A DNA stretch of 64,000 bases from Aquimarina spinulae. Its GTDB lineage: Bacteria > Bacteroidota > Bacteroidia > Flavobacteriales > Flavobacteriaceae. Position numbers and translations under genes: made by a program. The DNA is taken from assembly GCF_943373825.1 (NCBI RefSeq), contig NZ_CALSBP010000003.1, forward strand, positions 62,001 to 126,000, in the 5' to 3' direction. Below the pieces are notes generated by a model. That model was given only the letters and a program-made list of their open reading frames with translations. It was not told the origin of the DNA and made no database searches. Positions 45,560 through 54,334 of this stretch are shown in pieces. Position 1 is the first letter of the stretch, and each line of letters begins with the position of its first letter.

Positions 45560-46699
45560 ATGGAGATAAAAAATAAGGAAGATTCTTCGTTTTACATAAA
45601 TAATCCGGATAATACATTTGTAGATAATGTAACTACTGCTATTCTGGAGGAATGTGATGATACGAAAGCATTTCATTCATCTTTACCAGGATATAAACCA
45701 ACACCTTTGATTCCTTTACCTAACCTTTCCAAAAAATATAATGTTGGTAATATTTATATCAAAGATGAATCATTTCGTTTTGGTTTAAATGCATTTAAAG
45801 GGTTAGGGGCTTCATATGCTATACATCAGGTCCTTAAAAAGAAACCACAGATAGACACTTTTTGTACCGCTACAGATGGTAACCACGGAAGAGCTGTGGC
45901 ATGGTCGGCTAATTTTTTTCATAAAAAAGCAGTAGTTTTTGTTCCGAAAGGAACGACAAATCAACGTATAAAAGCTATTGAAAAAGAAGGGGCTATAGTT
46001 GAACAAGTAGATGGTAATTATGATAAAACCTGTGCTTATGCTAAAGCAGTAAGTGAAAAAAATGGATGGGAGCTAGTACAGGATACTGCCTGGGAGAATT
46101 ATGAAGAAATTCCAGCATATATTATGGGAGGGTATTTAACACTCTTTCAAGAAATGGAAGATAGCCTTCATCTTGCGTCAAATCCAAAAATAGATCTTGT
46201 TTTTCTACAAGCTGGTGTAGGGAGTTTTGCAGGAACAGGAATTAGATATTACTTAGAAAGGTATGGAGCAAACCGCCCTAAGATTATCATTGTAGAACCA
46301 ACAGAAGCAGATGCAATTCTTGCTTCTTTTAAAAAAGGAAAAATAACGACTTCGTTAGGAAATAGTGAAACAATAATGGCGGGACTTAATTGCGGAACAC
46401 CTTCTCTAGGAGCATGGGATTTAATAAAAAATGGAAGTGATGTCTCAATCAAAATTAATGATAAATATTCCAGAGAAGCAATTCGGGAACTTTATTTCTC
46501 TAGTGGTTCGGATACAAAAATAATTTCTGGAGAATCTGGCGCTAGCGGTTTAGCAGGTTTTATTGCGATCATGAAAGAACAAGAATGTAAACCGATAAAA
46601 GAAACGTTACGTATAAATGAAACCACTAATATTCTTTTTATAAGTACCGAAGGTGCAACAGATATTAATATGTTTGATAGTATTATAAGTGAGGAATAA
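45560..46699 (+). CDS. dpaL: Diaminopropionate ammonia-lyase
   Basis: A 379-residue fold-type II PLP enzyme that converts 2,3-diaminopropionate to pyruvate and two ammonia. The PLP-lysine motif FGLNAFKGLGA lies at about 73-83, followed by ATDGNHGRAVAW and the phosphate loop QAGVGSFAGTGIRYY. The N-terminal FHSSLPGYKPTPLIPLPNLSKKY fits the DpaL/YgeX family. The reading is clear; why a flavobacterium needs it (diet-derived amino acid or antibiotic detoxification) is not shown. Upstream terminator isolates it; the GNAT fusion follows after 22 bases. Confidence 0.92.
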   Translation: MEIKNKEDSSFYINNPDNTFVDNVTTAILEECDDTKAFHSSLPGYKPTPLIPLPNLSKKYNVGNIYIKDESFRFGLNAFKGLGASYAIHQVLKKKPQIDTFCTATDGNHGRAVAWSANFFHKKAVVFVPKGTTNQRIKAIEKEGAIVEQVDGNYDKTCAYAKAVSEKNGWELVQDTAWENYEEIPAYIMGGYLTLFQEMEDSLHLASNPKIDLVFLQAGVGSFAGTGIRYYLERYGANRPKIIIVEPTEADAILASFKKGKITTSLGNSETIMAGLNCGTPSLGAWDLIKNGSDVSIKINDKYSREAIRELYFSSGSDTKIISGESGASGLAGFIAIMKEQECKPIKETLRINETTNILFISTEGATDINMFDSIISEE

Positions 46700-46721
46700 T
46701 GAATAGAACATTAGAATACAA

Positions 46722-47636
46722 ATGAGAAAAATATTAGAAACCGAAAGATTATCTCTTCGTGAATTTAGCCTAGAAGACTCTGATTTTGTTTTAGAATTGG
46801 TTAACTCTCCAAAGTGGTTAGAATTTATAGGAGATAGAAATGTTAGAACACAAGCTGAAGCAAAGGGATTTTTAGAAAATAATCTAATACAAAGTTATAA
46901 AGAAAATGGGTTCGGTTTATGGGTAATTGTATTAAAAGAAACCGGTACTTCTATAGGAATGTGTGGATTAGTAAATAGAGATACATTAGAAGATATTGAT
47001 ATCGGATTTGCAATGCTTCCAGAACATTTAGGATTGGGGTATGGGTATGAAGTAGCCAATGCAACAATGAACTATGCTAAAAATACCTTACATCTCGATA
47101 AAATTGTTGGCATAACAAACCCTAATAACATTGCTTCAATTAAGTTGTTAAACAAAATAGGATTACGTTTTGTGAAAACGATAGAATTATCAGAAAAGGA
47201 TACAGTCCTATTTTTTTCTACCCCTACAGATACTAAGGAAGAAAAAGAACTAAACAAACTAACAACGAGATTTTTTAGCCTGTTTACCAATGCAGAGGGG
47301 AAGACCCCTAATATTGAAGAAATTGAGAATATCTTTATTTCTAATGGCATCATAATAAGTAATACCCATGGTGTTCCAGAAATCTATGATCTTAATGAGT
47401 TTATAACTCCAAGAAAAAAAATGCTAAGCGATGGGACACTTACAGATTTTAGAGAAAGCGAAATTTTACATAAAACAGAAATATACGGTAATGTAGCACA
47501 ACGATTTAGTTTTTATGAAAAATCGGGTAAATTAAACGGAGTGTATTTTGAGTCTCGGGGAATGAAAACTATTCAGTTTATCAAAGTAGGTCTTGATTGG
47601 AAAATGTCTTCTGTTGCTTGGAGTGATGAAAAATAG
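46722..47636 (+). CDS. GNAT acetyltransferase fused to an NTF2-like domain
   Basis: A 304-residue two-domain protein. Residues about 1-165 are a RimJ/RimL-type GNAT (ETERLSLREFSLEDSDFVLELVNSP, GYGYEVANATMNYA, NIASIKLLNKIGLRF). Residues about 180-304 look like a DUF4440/SnoaL-like domain (TTRFFSLFTNAEGK..., ETEIYGNVAQRFSFYEKSG, FIKVGLDWKMSSVAWS). I do not know this fusion from memory as a named family. It is tightly placed behind dpaL (22 bases), so a role in the same pathway is possible. Confidence 0.82.
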   Translation: MRKILETERLSLREFSLEDSDFVLELVNSPKWLEFIGDRNVRTQAEAKGFLENNLIQSYKENGFGLWVIVLKETGTSIGMCGLVNRDTLEDIDIGFAMLPEHLGLGYGYEVANATMNYAKNTLHLDKIVGITNPNNIASIKLLNKIGLRFVKTIELSEKDTVLFFSTPTDTKEEKELNKLTTRFFSLFTNAEGKTPNIEEIENIFISNGIIISNTHGVPEIYDLNEFITPRKKMLSDGTLTDFRESEILHKTEIYGNVAQRFSFYEKSGKLNGVYFESRGMKTIQFIKVGLDWKMSSVAWSDEK

Positions 47637-47757
47637 AGTATAGTTAGTATTAGATGTGAGAAAGTTAAATTATGTTAAATTTAACTTCTATTGTGTTAAA
47701 TTTGGTTTTTTACCGTAATTATATTACTTTTAAACCTTAAACTCAACTAATGCTTAT

Positions 47758-50700
47758 ATGAAAAAAAGAATGATCCGCCCGGTTCTACTGGGCTTGGGAT
47801 TAGTCGCCCTATCAGTAATCGTAATTATTTCTATAAAGAAAGACAATTTAGAACAAAGTACGAACGAAACTGAAATCGATAATCTACGAGAACAACACAG
47901 TACCTATTTAAAAAACAGCCCTTACAAAGAGACTTTAAGACTTACAAAGTCTGAGCGAAAAGCCAAAGGACTTCCGCCAAATAGATATTTTGAGCAAATG
48001 TGGGAATTAACTATGAATCCTACAACTGGTAAAACAGAACCAGAGAAGATCTATGCAGTTCAAAAACAATTAGCAAATACAGCAAAAAGAGCTCCGGGAG
48101 ATGCTCAAGATAACCCTTGGATAGAAAGAGGTCCTAATGATATTGGAGGACGTACCAGAGCTATTTTATTTGACCCCAATGATGCCAACAATAGAAGAGT
48201 TTATGCCGGTGGTGTAAGTGGTGGATTATGGGTTAATAACGATATTACATCTGCCGCTTCACAATGGAGTCGAGTGCAGAATGTTCCCGGAAATCTTTCG
48301 GTAACCTCAATAACTGTAGATCCTAGAAACTCAAATACATGGTATGTAGGTACAGGAGAACAATATACCTTTGGTGCAGTGGTAGGTAATGGAGTATACC
48401 GCTCTACAGATGGTGGTAATACCTGGCAAGCTGTCAATATTCCTGCTGCTGGAGGCGGAAATATTAATTTTAGCGCTACAAACCTTTTCCTTTCAGGGAT
48501 TTATTATGTAAATGATATTGTAGCATGGAATAATACAGCACAAAATCGTACTGAATTATTCGTTGGAGTAGGAGCACATAGATATGGAGACTCTTCTGGA
48601 CCAACAAACTGGTTAGGAATCCAGTCTGCAGGAATTTACCGATCAATAGATGGTGGAGCGAACTGGAATAGAATAGAATCGGCTAATATGCAATACCAAA
48701 ATAATAATGTAAATTATTACTATATACCTAATGATTTTGAAATAGGAGCCGATAATAGATTATGGGTTGGTACTATTAATTCACCGTTAGGAAATGGAGG
48801 AGGACGTGTATTTAGCTCTAATGATGGTGCAACCTGGACAGAAGCAGCAGCTTCCCCACTTAATGATTCTAATAGAGTAGAGTTAGAAACTTCTGCAACC
48901 AATGCTAATAAAATATATGCATTAACCCAAGGTGTTGCCAGAGATGCTAATAATGATGTAATAGATCCAGTTCATGTTTATCGTAGTTTGGATGGTTTTG
49001 CAACAGCTCCGACTGCTACAACATTACCAAATGATGTAGACAATGGTATTCCTGCAAAAGATTTTACCAGAGGACAGGCGTTTTATGATTTAATGATAGA
49101 GTCAGACCCCAATAATGATAATATACTATATGTTGGAGGAATTGATCTTTTTAGATCTGCAAATAGTGGTGATGCATGGAGCCAAATTTCAAAATGGTCT
49201 AACAATAATAATTTAGCTGGATTAGGAGCTTCAATTGTTCATGCAGATCAGCATGCTATGACATTTAGACCAGGAAACTCAAATCAGGCAATTTTTGGTA
49301 ATGATGGAGGGGTATTTTATGCAAATAGCTTGTCTACGGCTGCAAATAATAATGTATTTGGAGCAAGAAATAATAATTATAATGTAACCCAATATGTAAA
49401 GGCAGGTATAGGTCCTAATGGAGCTGGCGATGTAGCAGGTATCTTTTCTGCAGGAGCTCAGGATAATGGATCTCAGGCATTTAGAAATATAGTAGCAGGA
49501 ATAAATGGATCCGAACAATTAACAGGAGGAGATGGTTTCTACACTTTTATAGATAAAGATGGTGAATATATGATTGCTACGTATGTACATAATGTAATTC
49601 ATAGATTTAATTTACCATGGGATGGACGTAGTAGAATACAAGGAGGAGCAACTACTCTTGTAAATGAAGACTCTACCGGAGATTTTGTAAACCAAATGGG
49701 ATATGATAGTAATGCTAATTACTTATTATCGAATGCCTCTTCTTATGATGCAGCTACAGAGACTTGGAACTATTTTATAAAAACTATTGATGTTGCCGGA
49801 AATAGAAATGATGATATTACAAATGCATTACTAACAAGCAAGCCTACGGCTTTTATCGCTTCTCCTTTTGCTAACAATACCTGGTATGTAGGAACTGCCT
49901 CTGGTGGTTTATTAAGATTAACAAATGTAGGTTTTGGAGCAGCTAATTGGGCGGAAATAAATACGCCTTTTGTTGGATCTGTTTCCTCTGTTAGATTAGG
50001 AGCAACAGCAAATGATATCATGGTTACGATTCATAACTATGGTGTTACTAGTGTATGGTACTCTTCTGATGCAGGAGTTAATTGGTCAAATAAAGAAGGA
50101 GATCTTCCTGATATCCCGGTTAGAGATATTTTACAAAACCCATTAGATAGAACAGAAGTTATTGTAGCAACACAACTAGGAGTATGGGTTACTACTAATT
50201 TTGATACAGCAAATCCAAATTGGGTTAGATCACAAAATGGTATGAGTGATGCTAGTGTAACCTCTTTTGATTATTGGGAAATAAATGGAGATCAAAATAA
50301 TAATACGATTATAGCTTCTACTTATGGGCGAGGTATTTTTACAGGTTCATTTACTGCTAATGGAGTGCAAGATAATGAAGCGCCAACAGCGCCAACAAAC
50401 CTTATCTCATCTAATGTTGCTGAGACTACGTTAACATTATCCTGGACTGCTTCTAATGATAATGTCGGCGTTACAGAATATGATGTATATCAAGGAAATG
50501 TTAGAATAGGATCTACAGCAGGAACAAGTACTAATATTAATTCGTTAACAGCTAATACTTCTTATCAATTTAGAATCAGAGCTAAGGATGCCGTTGGAAA
50601 CGAATCTGGATTTAGTAATACGCTTGATGTTACAACATTAGCCCCAGCACCAGTTGACCCTTGTGCAGGAGTAGCTGCGTATGTTAATGGACAGGCATAT

Positions 50701-51498
50701 CCGGTTGGAAGCAGGGTGACATTCTCGGGAGATTTGTATGAGAGAACTGCTGCAACATGGATTAATCTTGGAGCATGTGGAGTTCCAGGAGATGCTCAAG
50801 CGCCTACAGCACCAACGAATCTTGTAGCATCTAATGTTGCAGAAACTACACTAACATTATCCTGGACTGCATCTAATGATAATGTTGGCGTTACAGAATA
50901 TGATGTATATCAAGGAAATACTAGAATCGGATCTACAGCCGGAACAAGTACTAATATTAATTCGTTAACTGCTAATACTCCTTATCAATTTAGAATTAAA
51001 GCTAAGGATGCTGCAGGAAACGAATCTGGATTTAGTAATGCAGTTAATGTTAATACATTAGCTCCAGCACCAGTTGACCCTTGTGCAGGAGTGGCTGCCT
51101 ATGTTAATGGTCAGGCATATCCGGTAGGGAGTAGAGTAACATACTTAGGAAATTTATATGAGAGAGCTGCTACTATCTGGACTAATCTTGGGCCATGTGG
51201 AGTTCCTGCAGCTGTTGCAGCTGTTGCTAATTCGACCCAGAGTACTGATCTTACAGGGCCTCCTATAACTCCGATGCCACTTAGCTTTTACCCTAATCCT
51301 GTAGAAAATGATATGTATGTTGCTACAACAGATATATCAGAAATAAATTATATGATAATGAATGCTGCTGGACAAATTGTTGCTCAGGGAGTTATAAATA
51401 ATAATAAGGTGGATGTTCAAAACTTAAATAAAGGAATATACATACTGAAATTAAAATCAGAAAATGATATAATGATTAAACAATTCGTGAAAAAATAA
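47758..51498 (+). CDS. Large T9SS-secreted protein with BNR-like propeller, FN3 and carbohydrate-binding repeats
   Basis: A 1246-residue surface or secreted protein. An N-terminal membrane/signal segment (about 6-25) precedes a region of BNR/sialidase-like propeller repeats (GVYRSTDGGNTW, GIYRSIDGGANW, RVFSSNDGATW, VWYSSDAGVNW) from about 110 to 860. Two 140-residue units follow (875-1014 and 1015-1154), each a fibronectin type III domain plus a chitin-binding-like module (VNGQAYPVGSRVT, LYERTAATWINLG). The end (about 1170-1246) is a type A T9SS sorting domain (YPNPVENDMYV...GIYILKLKSEND). No enzymatic motif is recognised; polysaccharide binding or a glycosidase-like role is inferred from the domains. 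Confidence 0.9.
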   Translation: MKKRMIRPVLLGLGLVALSVIVIISIKKDNLEQSTNETEIDNLREQHSTYLKNSPYKETLRLTKSERKAKGLPPNRYFEQMWELTMNPTTGKTEPEKIYAVQKQLANTAKRAPGDAQDNPWIERGPNDIGGRTRAILFDPNDANNRRVYAGGVSGGLWVNNDITSAASQWSRVQNVPGNLSVTSITVDPRNSNTWYVGTGEQYTFGAVVGNGVYRSTDGGNTWQAVNIPAAGGGNINFSATNLFLSGIYYVNDIVAWNNTAQNRTELFVGVGAHRYGDSSGPTNWLGIQSAGIYRSIDGGANWNRIESANMQYQNNNVNYYYIPNDFEIGADNRLWVGTINSPLGNGGGRVFSSNDGATWTEAAASPLNDSNRVELETSATNANKIYALTQGVARDANNDVIDPVHVYRSLDGFATAPTATTLPNDVDNGIPAKDFTRGQAFYDLMIESDPNNDNILYVGGIDLFRSANSGDAWSQISKWSNNNNLAGLGASIVHADQHAMTFRPGNSNQAIFGNDGGVFYANSLSTAANNNVFGARNNNYNVTQYVKAGIGPNGAGDVAGIFSAGAQDNGSQAFRNIVAGINGSEQLTGGDGFYTFIDKDGEYMIATYVHNVIHRFNLPWDGRSRIQGGATTLVNEDSTGDFVNQMGYDSNANYLLSNASSYDAATETWNYFIKTIDVAGNRNDDITNALLTSKPTAFIASPFANNTWYVGTASGGLLRLTNVGFGAANWAEINTPFVGSVSSVRLGATANDIMVTIHNYGVTSVWYSSDAGVNWSNKEGDLPDIPVRDILQNPLDRTEVIVATQLGVWVTTNFDTANPNWVRSQNGMSDASVTSFDYWEINGDQNNNTIIASTYGRGIFTGSFTANGVQDNEAPTAPTNLISSNVAETTLTLSWTASNDNVGVTEYDVYQGNVRIGSTAGTSTNINSLTANTSYQFRIRAKDAVGNESGFSNTLDVTTLAPAPVDPCAGVAAYVNGQAYPVGSRVTFSGDLYERTAATWINLGACGVPGDAQAPTAPTNLVASNVAETTLTLSWTASNDNVGVTEYDVYQGNTRIGSTAGTSTNINSLTANTPYQFRIKAKDAAGNESGFSNAVNVNTLAPAPVDPCAGVAAYVNGQAYPVGSRVTYLGNLYERAATIWTNLGPCGVPAAVAAVANSTQSTDLTGPPITPMPLSFYPNPVENDMYVATTDISEINYMIMNAAGQIVAQGVINNNKVDVQNLNKGIYILKLKSENDIMIKQFVKK
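50380..51219 (+). repeat. Tandem 420-base repeat encoding FN3 plus carbohydrate-binding module
   Basis: Unit 1 starts at 50380 and unit 2 at 50800, an exact 420-base (140-codon) period. Long stretches such as AATGATAATGT.GGCGTTACAG and GGAACAAGTACTAATATTAA are shared at DNA level, and differences are mostly synonymous or conservative. A recent in-frame duplication. Confidence 0.92.
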
Positions 51499-51524
51499 TA
51501 ATTTTTATAACAGTGATTTGTTTA

Positions 51525-51559
51525 GAAGGCTGTCTGAAAGGGCAGTCTTCTTTTTTTTT
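51525..51559 (+). terminator. Intrinsic terminator after the large secreted protein gene
   Basis: GAAGGCTGTC (51525-51534) pairs with GGCAGTCTTC (51541-51550) using two G-U wobbles, followed by nine T. Confidence 0.88.
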
Positions 51560-51581
51560 ACTTCTGTTTATATTTATAAGT

Positions 51582-51615
51582 AAAAAAGCCTCCATAATAT
51601 AAATTATGAAGGCCT
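51582..51615 (-). terminator. Intrinsic terminator for the minus-strand pair
   Basis: Read on the minus strand, GCCTTCATAAT pairs with ATTATGGAGGC (one G-U wobble), followed by a six-T tract (51582-51587). It serves the genes ending at 51644. Confidence 0.85.
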
Positions 51616-51643
51616 TACTAAATAGTAAAATGGTTAGTGGTTA

Positions 51644-52153
51644 CTACTTATCTTTAAGTTTCTTAGCTTGCTTTGTCCATTTATCTCTTTCAATTCTGCC
51701 AGGAAAGAATTGAATAAGAGTAGTTACGGTATCAATATCTTCTGTGGTAAATTTACTAATTTGATCAAAAGTATAGATACCAATACTGTTTAATTTTTCT
51801 TCAATAAAAGGACCAATACCACTAATTAGCTTTAAATCATCCTTTTGAGAGGCATCTGCTTTACCAAAACTATCAAAATTTAATGTAGGCATTTCTCCGC
51901 CATTTGTAACAGCTACTCCTCCGTGATCCCGCGTCTTAACTGCTTTAATTCCATTTTCGGGATTAGAAAATGTCGAATTTGCCTTTTCGTTATTTGCATT
52001 TTTAAGCATGGCATTTTCTCTTTCACACTCATCCAATGCTTTTTTATATTTTTTTTTGAGCGCTCTTTTTGATAGGAACCTTCCTAACAAAAATGCCAGG
52101 AATAATAGCAATAATAGGCACCACCAATTTGCTTCGTTTAAAAAATCTAACAT
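51644..52153 (-). CDS. Membrane-anchored protein with helix-hairpin-helix-like domain
   Basis: A 169-residue protein with one N-terminal membrane helix (about 9-25, WWCLLLLLFLAFLLGRFLS), a basic stretch (KRALKKKYKKALDECERE), a low-complexity linker, and a C-terminal domain (about 110-165) reading DLKLISGIGPFIEEKLNSIGIYTFDQISKFTTEDID. This is the helix-hairpin-helix-like module seen fused to various proteins, possibly DNA- or protein-binding. Its start lies 13 bases downstream of the OmpA-family gene's stop. Function is not known. Confidence 0.78.
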   Translation of the reverse strand: MLDFLNEANWWCLLLLLFLAFLLGRFLSKRALKKKYKKALDECERENAMLKNANNEKANSTFSNPENGIKAVKTRDHGGVAVTNGGEMPTLNFDSFGKADASQKDDLKLISGIGPFIEEKLNSIGIYTFDQISKFTTEDIDTVTTLIQFFPGRIERDKWTKQAKKLKDK

Positions 52154-52166
52154 AGTTATAATATTT

Positions 52167-53090
52167 TTAGTTTACGGTTATTTCTATTCTTCTGTTTTTT
52201 GCTTTGTTTTCCTCGCTATCATTCGGAACGATAGGATTTGATTCTCCCTTAGATAAGGCTATAATCTTATCTTTAGCTATACCTTGCGAAATAAGATATT
52301 CTCTTACATTATTTGCTCTTTGTTGTCCAAACCAGAGATTTGCTTCTTCCTCACCAACATCATCTGTATGTCCAGTGATTACAACAGATTTATCAGGATA
52401 TTTATTAATGTAATTTTTAAGCTCTAATGCATAATTAGATAAAGTGGCATCTGGTTGAAATGTTTTTTGACCAAAATTAGAATGCAATGTTCGAGTAGTT
52501 ATACTTTTTTCAACTTCGGCTAATCTAGCTTCATTTAATGTGCTGAAATTTAATAGTATTCCACCAGGATATTCCCCATTATCAGAGTAGGTGTAATTAT
52601 TTAATTGCGTTTTGGTTACGATACGATCTGCATTAATTCCTGCTGTAACCAAGATATCTTTAATAAAGTTAGCTCTAGAACTACCTAATTGTGTGCTATC
52701 ACTATTTTCAGAAGAATTCTCATAACCATAAATGATAAGTTCCTGATCTTGGTGTTGTCCTAAGTAATCAGTTACTTGTTGGCTAAAACCTTTTAGAGAA
52801 TTGGGGATAAATACATCTCCATTGGTATTGTTAATCTTTAGATTTTCAACATATCTAAATACATCTTGCCCGTGGGGTCCTTTTGCAAATAATCCAACAC
52901 TTCTATTTGCTGCTGCGATGCTATCTTCATATGCTTTTTTTGCTAATGCTTCTAATTCGGGATCAGGTTTTTGTTCTACTACAGGTATACTTTCATTAGT
53001 GCTTTTTGTACACCAATCACAAGAGTAATACCACCATATTGCCAGCCAGGCAAAAAGTAAAAAAATAAGAAAAGAGGAGAAATTTTTCAT
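52167..53090 (-). CDS. OmpA-family protein with two OmpA-like domains
   Basis: A 307-residue protein, membrane-anchored by an N-terminal segment (about 5-22). The C-terminal domain (about 200-307) is a good OmpA peptidoglycan-binding domain (VVITGHTDDVGEEEANLWFGQQRANNVREYL, KAKNRRIEITVN). Residues about 75-190 look like a degenerate second copy (ELIIYGYENSSENSDSTQLGSSRANFIKDIL), which has lost the D/R peptidoglycan-binding pair in part. It probably ties the inner membrane or periplasm to the cell wall. Paired with the downstream helix-hairpin-helix gene. Confidence 0.87.
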   Translation of the reverse strand: MKNFSSFLIFLLFAWLAIWWYYSCDWCTKSTNESIPVVEQKPDPELEALAKKAYEDSIAAANRSVGLFAKGPHGQDVFRYVENLKINNTNGDVFIPNSLKGFSQQVTDYLGQHQDQELIIYGYENSSENSDSTQLGSSRANFIKDILVTAGINADRIVTKTQLNNYTYSDNGEYPGGILLNFSTLNEARLAEVEKSITTRTLHSNFGQKTFQPDATLSNYALELKNYINKYPDKSVVITGHTDDVGEEEANLWFGQQRANNVREYLISQGIAKDKIIALSKGESNPIVPNDSEENKAKNRRIEITVN

Positions 53091-53217
53091 GCGTTGTTGA
53101 TTAGTATTGGTTTTTTAAAGTTATAAAAATGTTTATAATCAACCTATTGCAGGCGTTAAATTCTAAGGATTTAATCATAGAAAAAAGATGAATCGCAAAA
53201 AAATAAGCTGAAATGCG

Positions 53218-53247
53218 TTTGAGTAAAAATAATTTTTTATAAATTCG
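53218..53247 (+). promoter_or_regulatory. Promoter of the his leader
   Basis: TTTG at 53218-53221 and TAAATTCG at 53240-53247 (one mismatch from TAnnTTTG) with 18 bases between; the leader-peptide ATG follows 22 bases later. A good match to the Bacteroidota promoter layout. Confidence 0.6.
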
Positions 53248-53268
53248 CAGGGTATTTAGAAAAAAACA

Positions 53269-53325
53269 ATGAATAATATATTTGTACATCATCATCATTC
53301 TTACATTTTCGCTCAGGCGTGGTAG
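53269..53325 (+). CDS. his operon leader peptide (18 residues, four consecutive His)
   Basis: The ATG at 53269 opens MNNIFVHHHHSYIFAQAW, with four CAT codons in a row at 53287-53298 and a TAG at 53323-53325. It lies between a good promoter and an intrinsic terminator, directly upstream of hisG. In enteric his operons a His-rich leader stalls the ribosome under His starvation and prevents the terminator from forming; the same logic is inferred here. Confidence 0.85.
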   Translation: MNNIFVHHHHSYIFAQAW

Positions 53326-53354
53326 GTATGATATGTGTATAACACAATAATATG

Positions 53355-53387
53355 AAAACCCGTTTGAGTAATTCAAACGGGTTTTTT
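53355..53387 (+). terminator. his attenuator (intrinsic terminator hairpin)
   Basis: AAAACCCGTTTGA (53355-53367) pairs perfectly with TCAAACGGGTTTT (53373-53385) over a five-base loop GTAAT, with six T at 53382-53387. It lies 29 bases after the leader stop and 48 bases before hisG. A clear alternative (antiterminator) fold was not found by eye. Confidence 0.93.
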
Positions 53388-53435
53388 GTTTCTGCAAAAC
53401 TCGTTTTTGAATTGCTCAAGCACAACACCAACAAA

Positions 53436-54293
53436 ATGTCAAAAATTAAAATTGCAATTCAAAAAAGCGGGCGCCTTAATGAGGATTCAGTAAAAATACT
53501 GAAAGACTGCGGTATTTCGATTGATAATGGTAAAGATCAACTAAAAGCCCAAACCCGTAATTTTCCTATGGAAGTTATGTTTTTACGAAATGGAGATATA
53601 CCTCAATATCTTAGGGATGGTATCGTTGATATCGCTATTATAGGAGAGAATGTACTTATAGAAAAGGGGAAAGATATTTCGATTACAGAACGACTTAATT
53701 TTTCAAAATGTAAAGTTTCTCTAGCAGTCCCAAAAGATTTTGAGTACAATTCGATTAAAGATCTTGACGGAAAAAGAATTGCTACTTCATACCCCAACAC
53801 AGTTAATGAATATCTAGAAAAACAGGGAATCTCGGCAGAATTGCACCAAATATCTGGATCGGTAGAGATCGCACCGAATATTGGTTTGGCAGATGCAATT
53901 TGTGATATTGTATCCAGTGGTAGTACATTATTTAAAAATAATCTTAAAGAAGTAGAAGTAATGCTCGCTTCTGAAGCCGTACTTGCGGTGTCTCCAAAAA
54001 TATCAGACGATAATAAAACACTTCTTGAAAAATTACAATTTAGAATCAAAGCAGTTTTAAAAGCTAGAAATTCTAAATATGTCCTGCTTAATGCTCCTAA
54101 CCATAAAATTGAAAATATTGTTAAAATATTGCCAGGTATGCGAAGCCCAACAGTATTGCCACTTGCAGAAGAAGGCTGGAGTTCTATTCATACTGTTGTA
54201 GAGAAAAATAAATTTTGGGATATTCTTGATGAGTTAAAAGCAGAAGGAGCAGAAGGAATTTTGGTTTGTCCAATAGAAAAGATGGTTTTATAA
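53436..54293 (+). CDS. hisG: ATP phosphoribosyltransferase
   Basis: First, feedback-controlled step of histidine synthesis: ATP plus PRPP. The 285-residue protein is the long HisG form with a C-terminal regulatory domain (ILPGMRSPTVLPLAEEGWSSIHTVVE). Also seen are IKIAIQKSGRLNEDSVKIL and the PRPP loop ADAICDIVSSGSTL. The open frame reaches back to 53352, but that ATG lies in the attenuator hairpin; the ATG at 53436 (MSKIKIAIQKSGR) is the real start. First gene of an eight-gene his operon. Confidence 0.97.
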   Translation: MSKIKIAIQKSGRLNEDSVKILKDCGISIDNGKDQLKAQTRNFPMEVMFLRNGDIPQYLRDGIVDIAIIGENVLIEKGKDISITERLNFSKCKVSLAVPKDFEYNSIKDLDGKRIATSYPNTVNEYLEKQGISAELHQISGSVEIAPNIGLADAICDIVSSGSTLFKNNLKEVEVMLASEAVLAVSPKISDDNKTLLEKLQFRIKAVLKARNSKYVLLNAPNHKIENIVKILPGMRSPTVLPLAEEGWSSIHTVVEKNKFWDILDELKAEGAEGILVCPIEKMVL

Positions 54294-54334
54294 ATAATTT
54301 AATGTGTTTCTGTTACAACAGAAATGAAGAAGAG

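Noticed and set aside
53101..53434. Minus-strand frames of 98 and 65 codons across the his leader
   Set aside because: They overlap promoter, leader peptide and terminator, show no domain, and are chance frames.
53352..53435. HisG extension from the ATG at 53352
   Set aside because: This start lies inside the attenuator terminator, and the family N-terminus begins at 53436.
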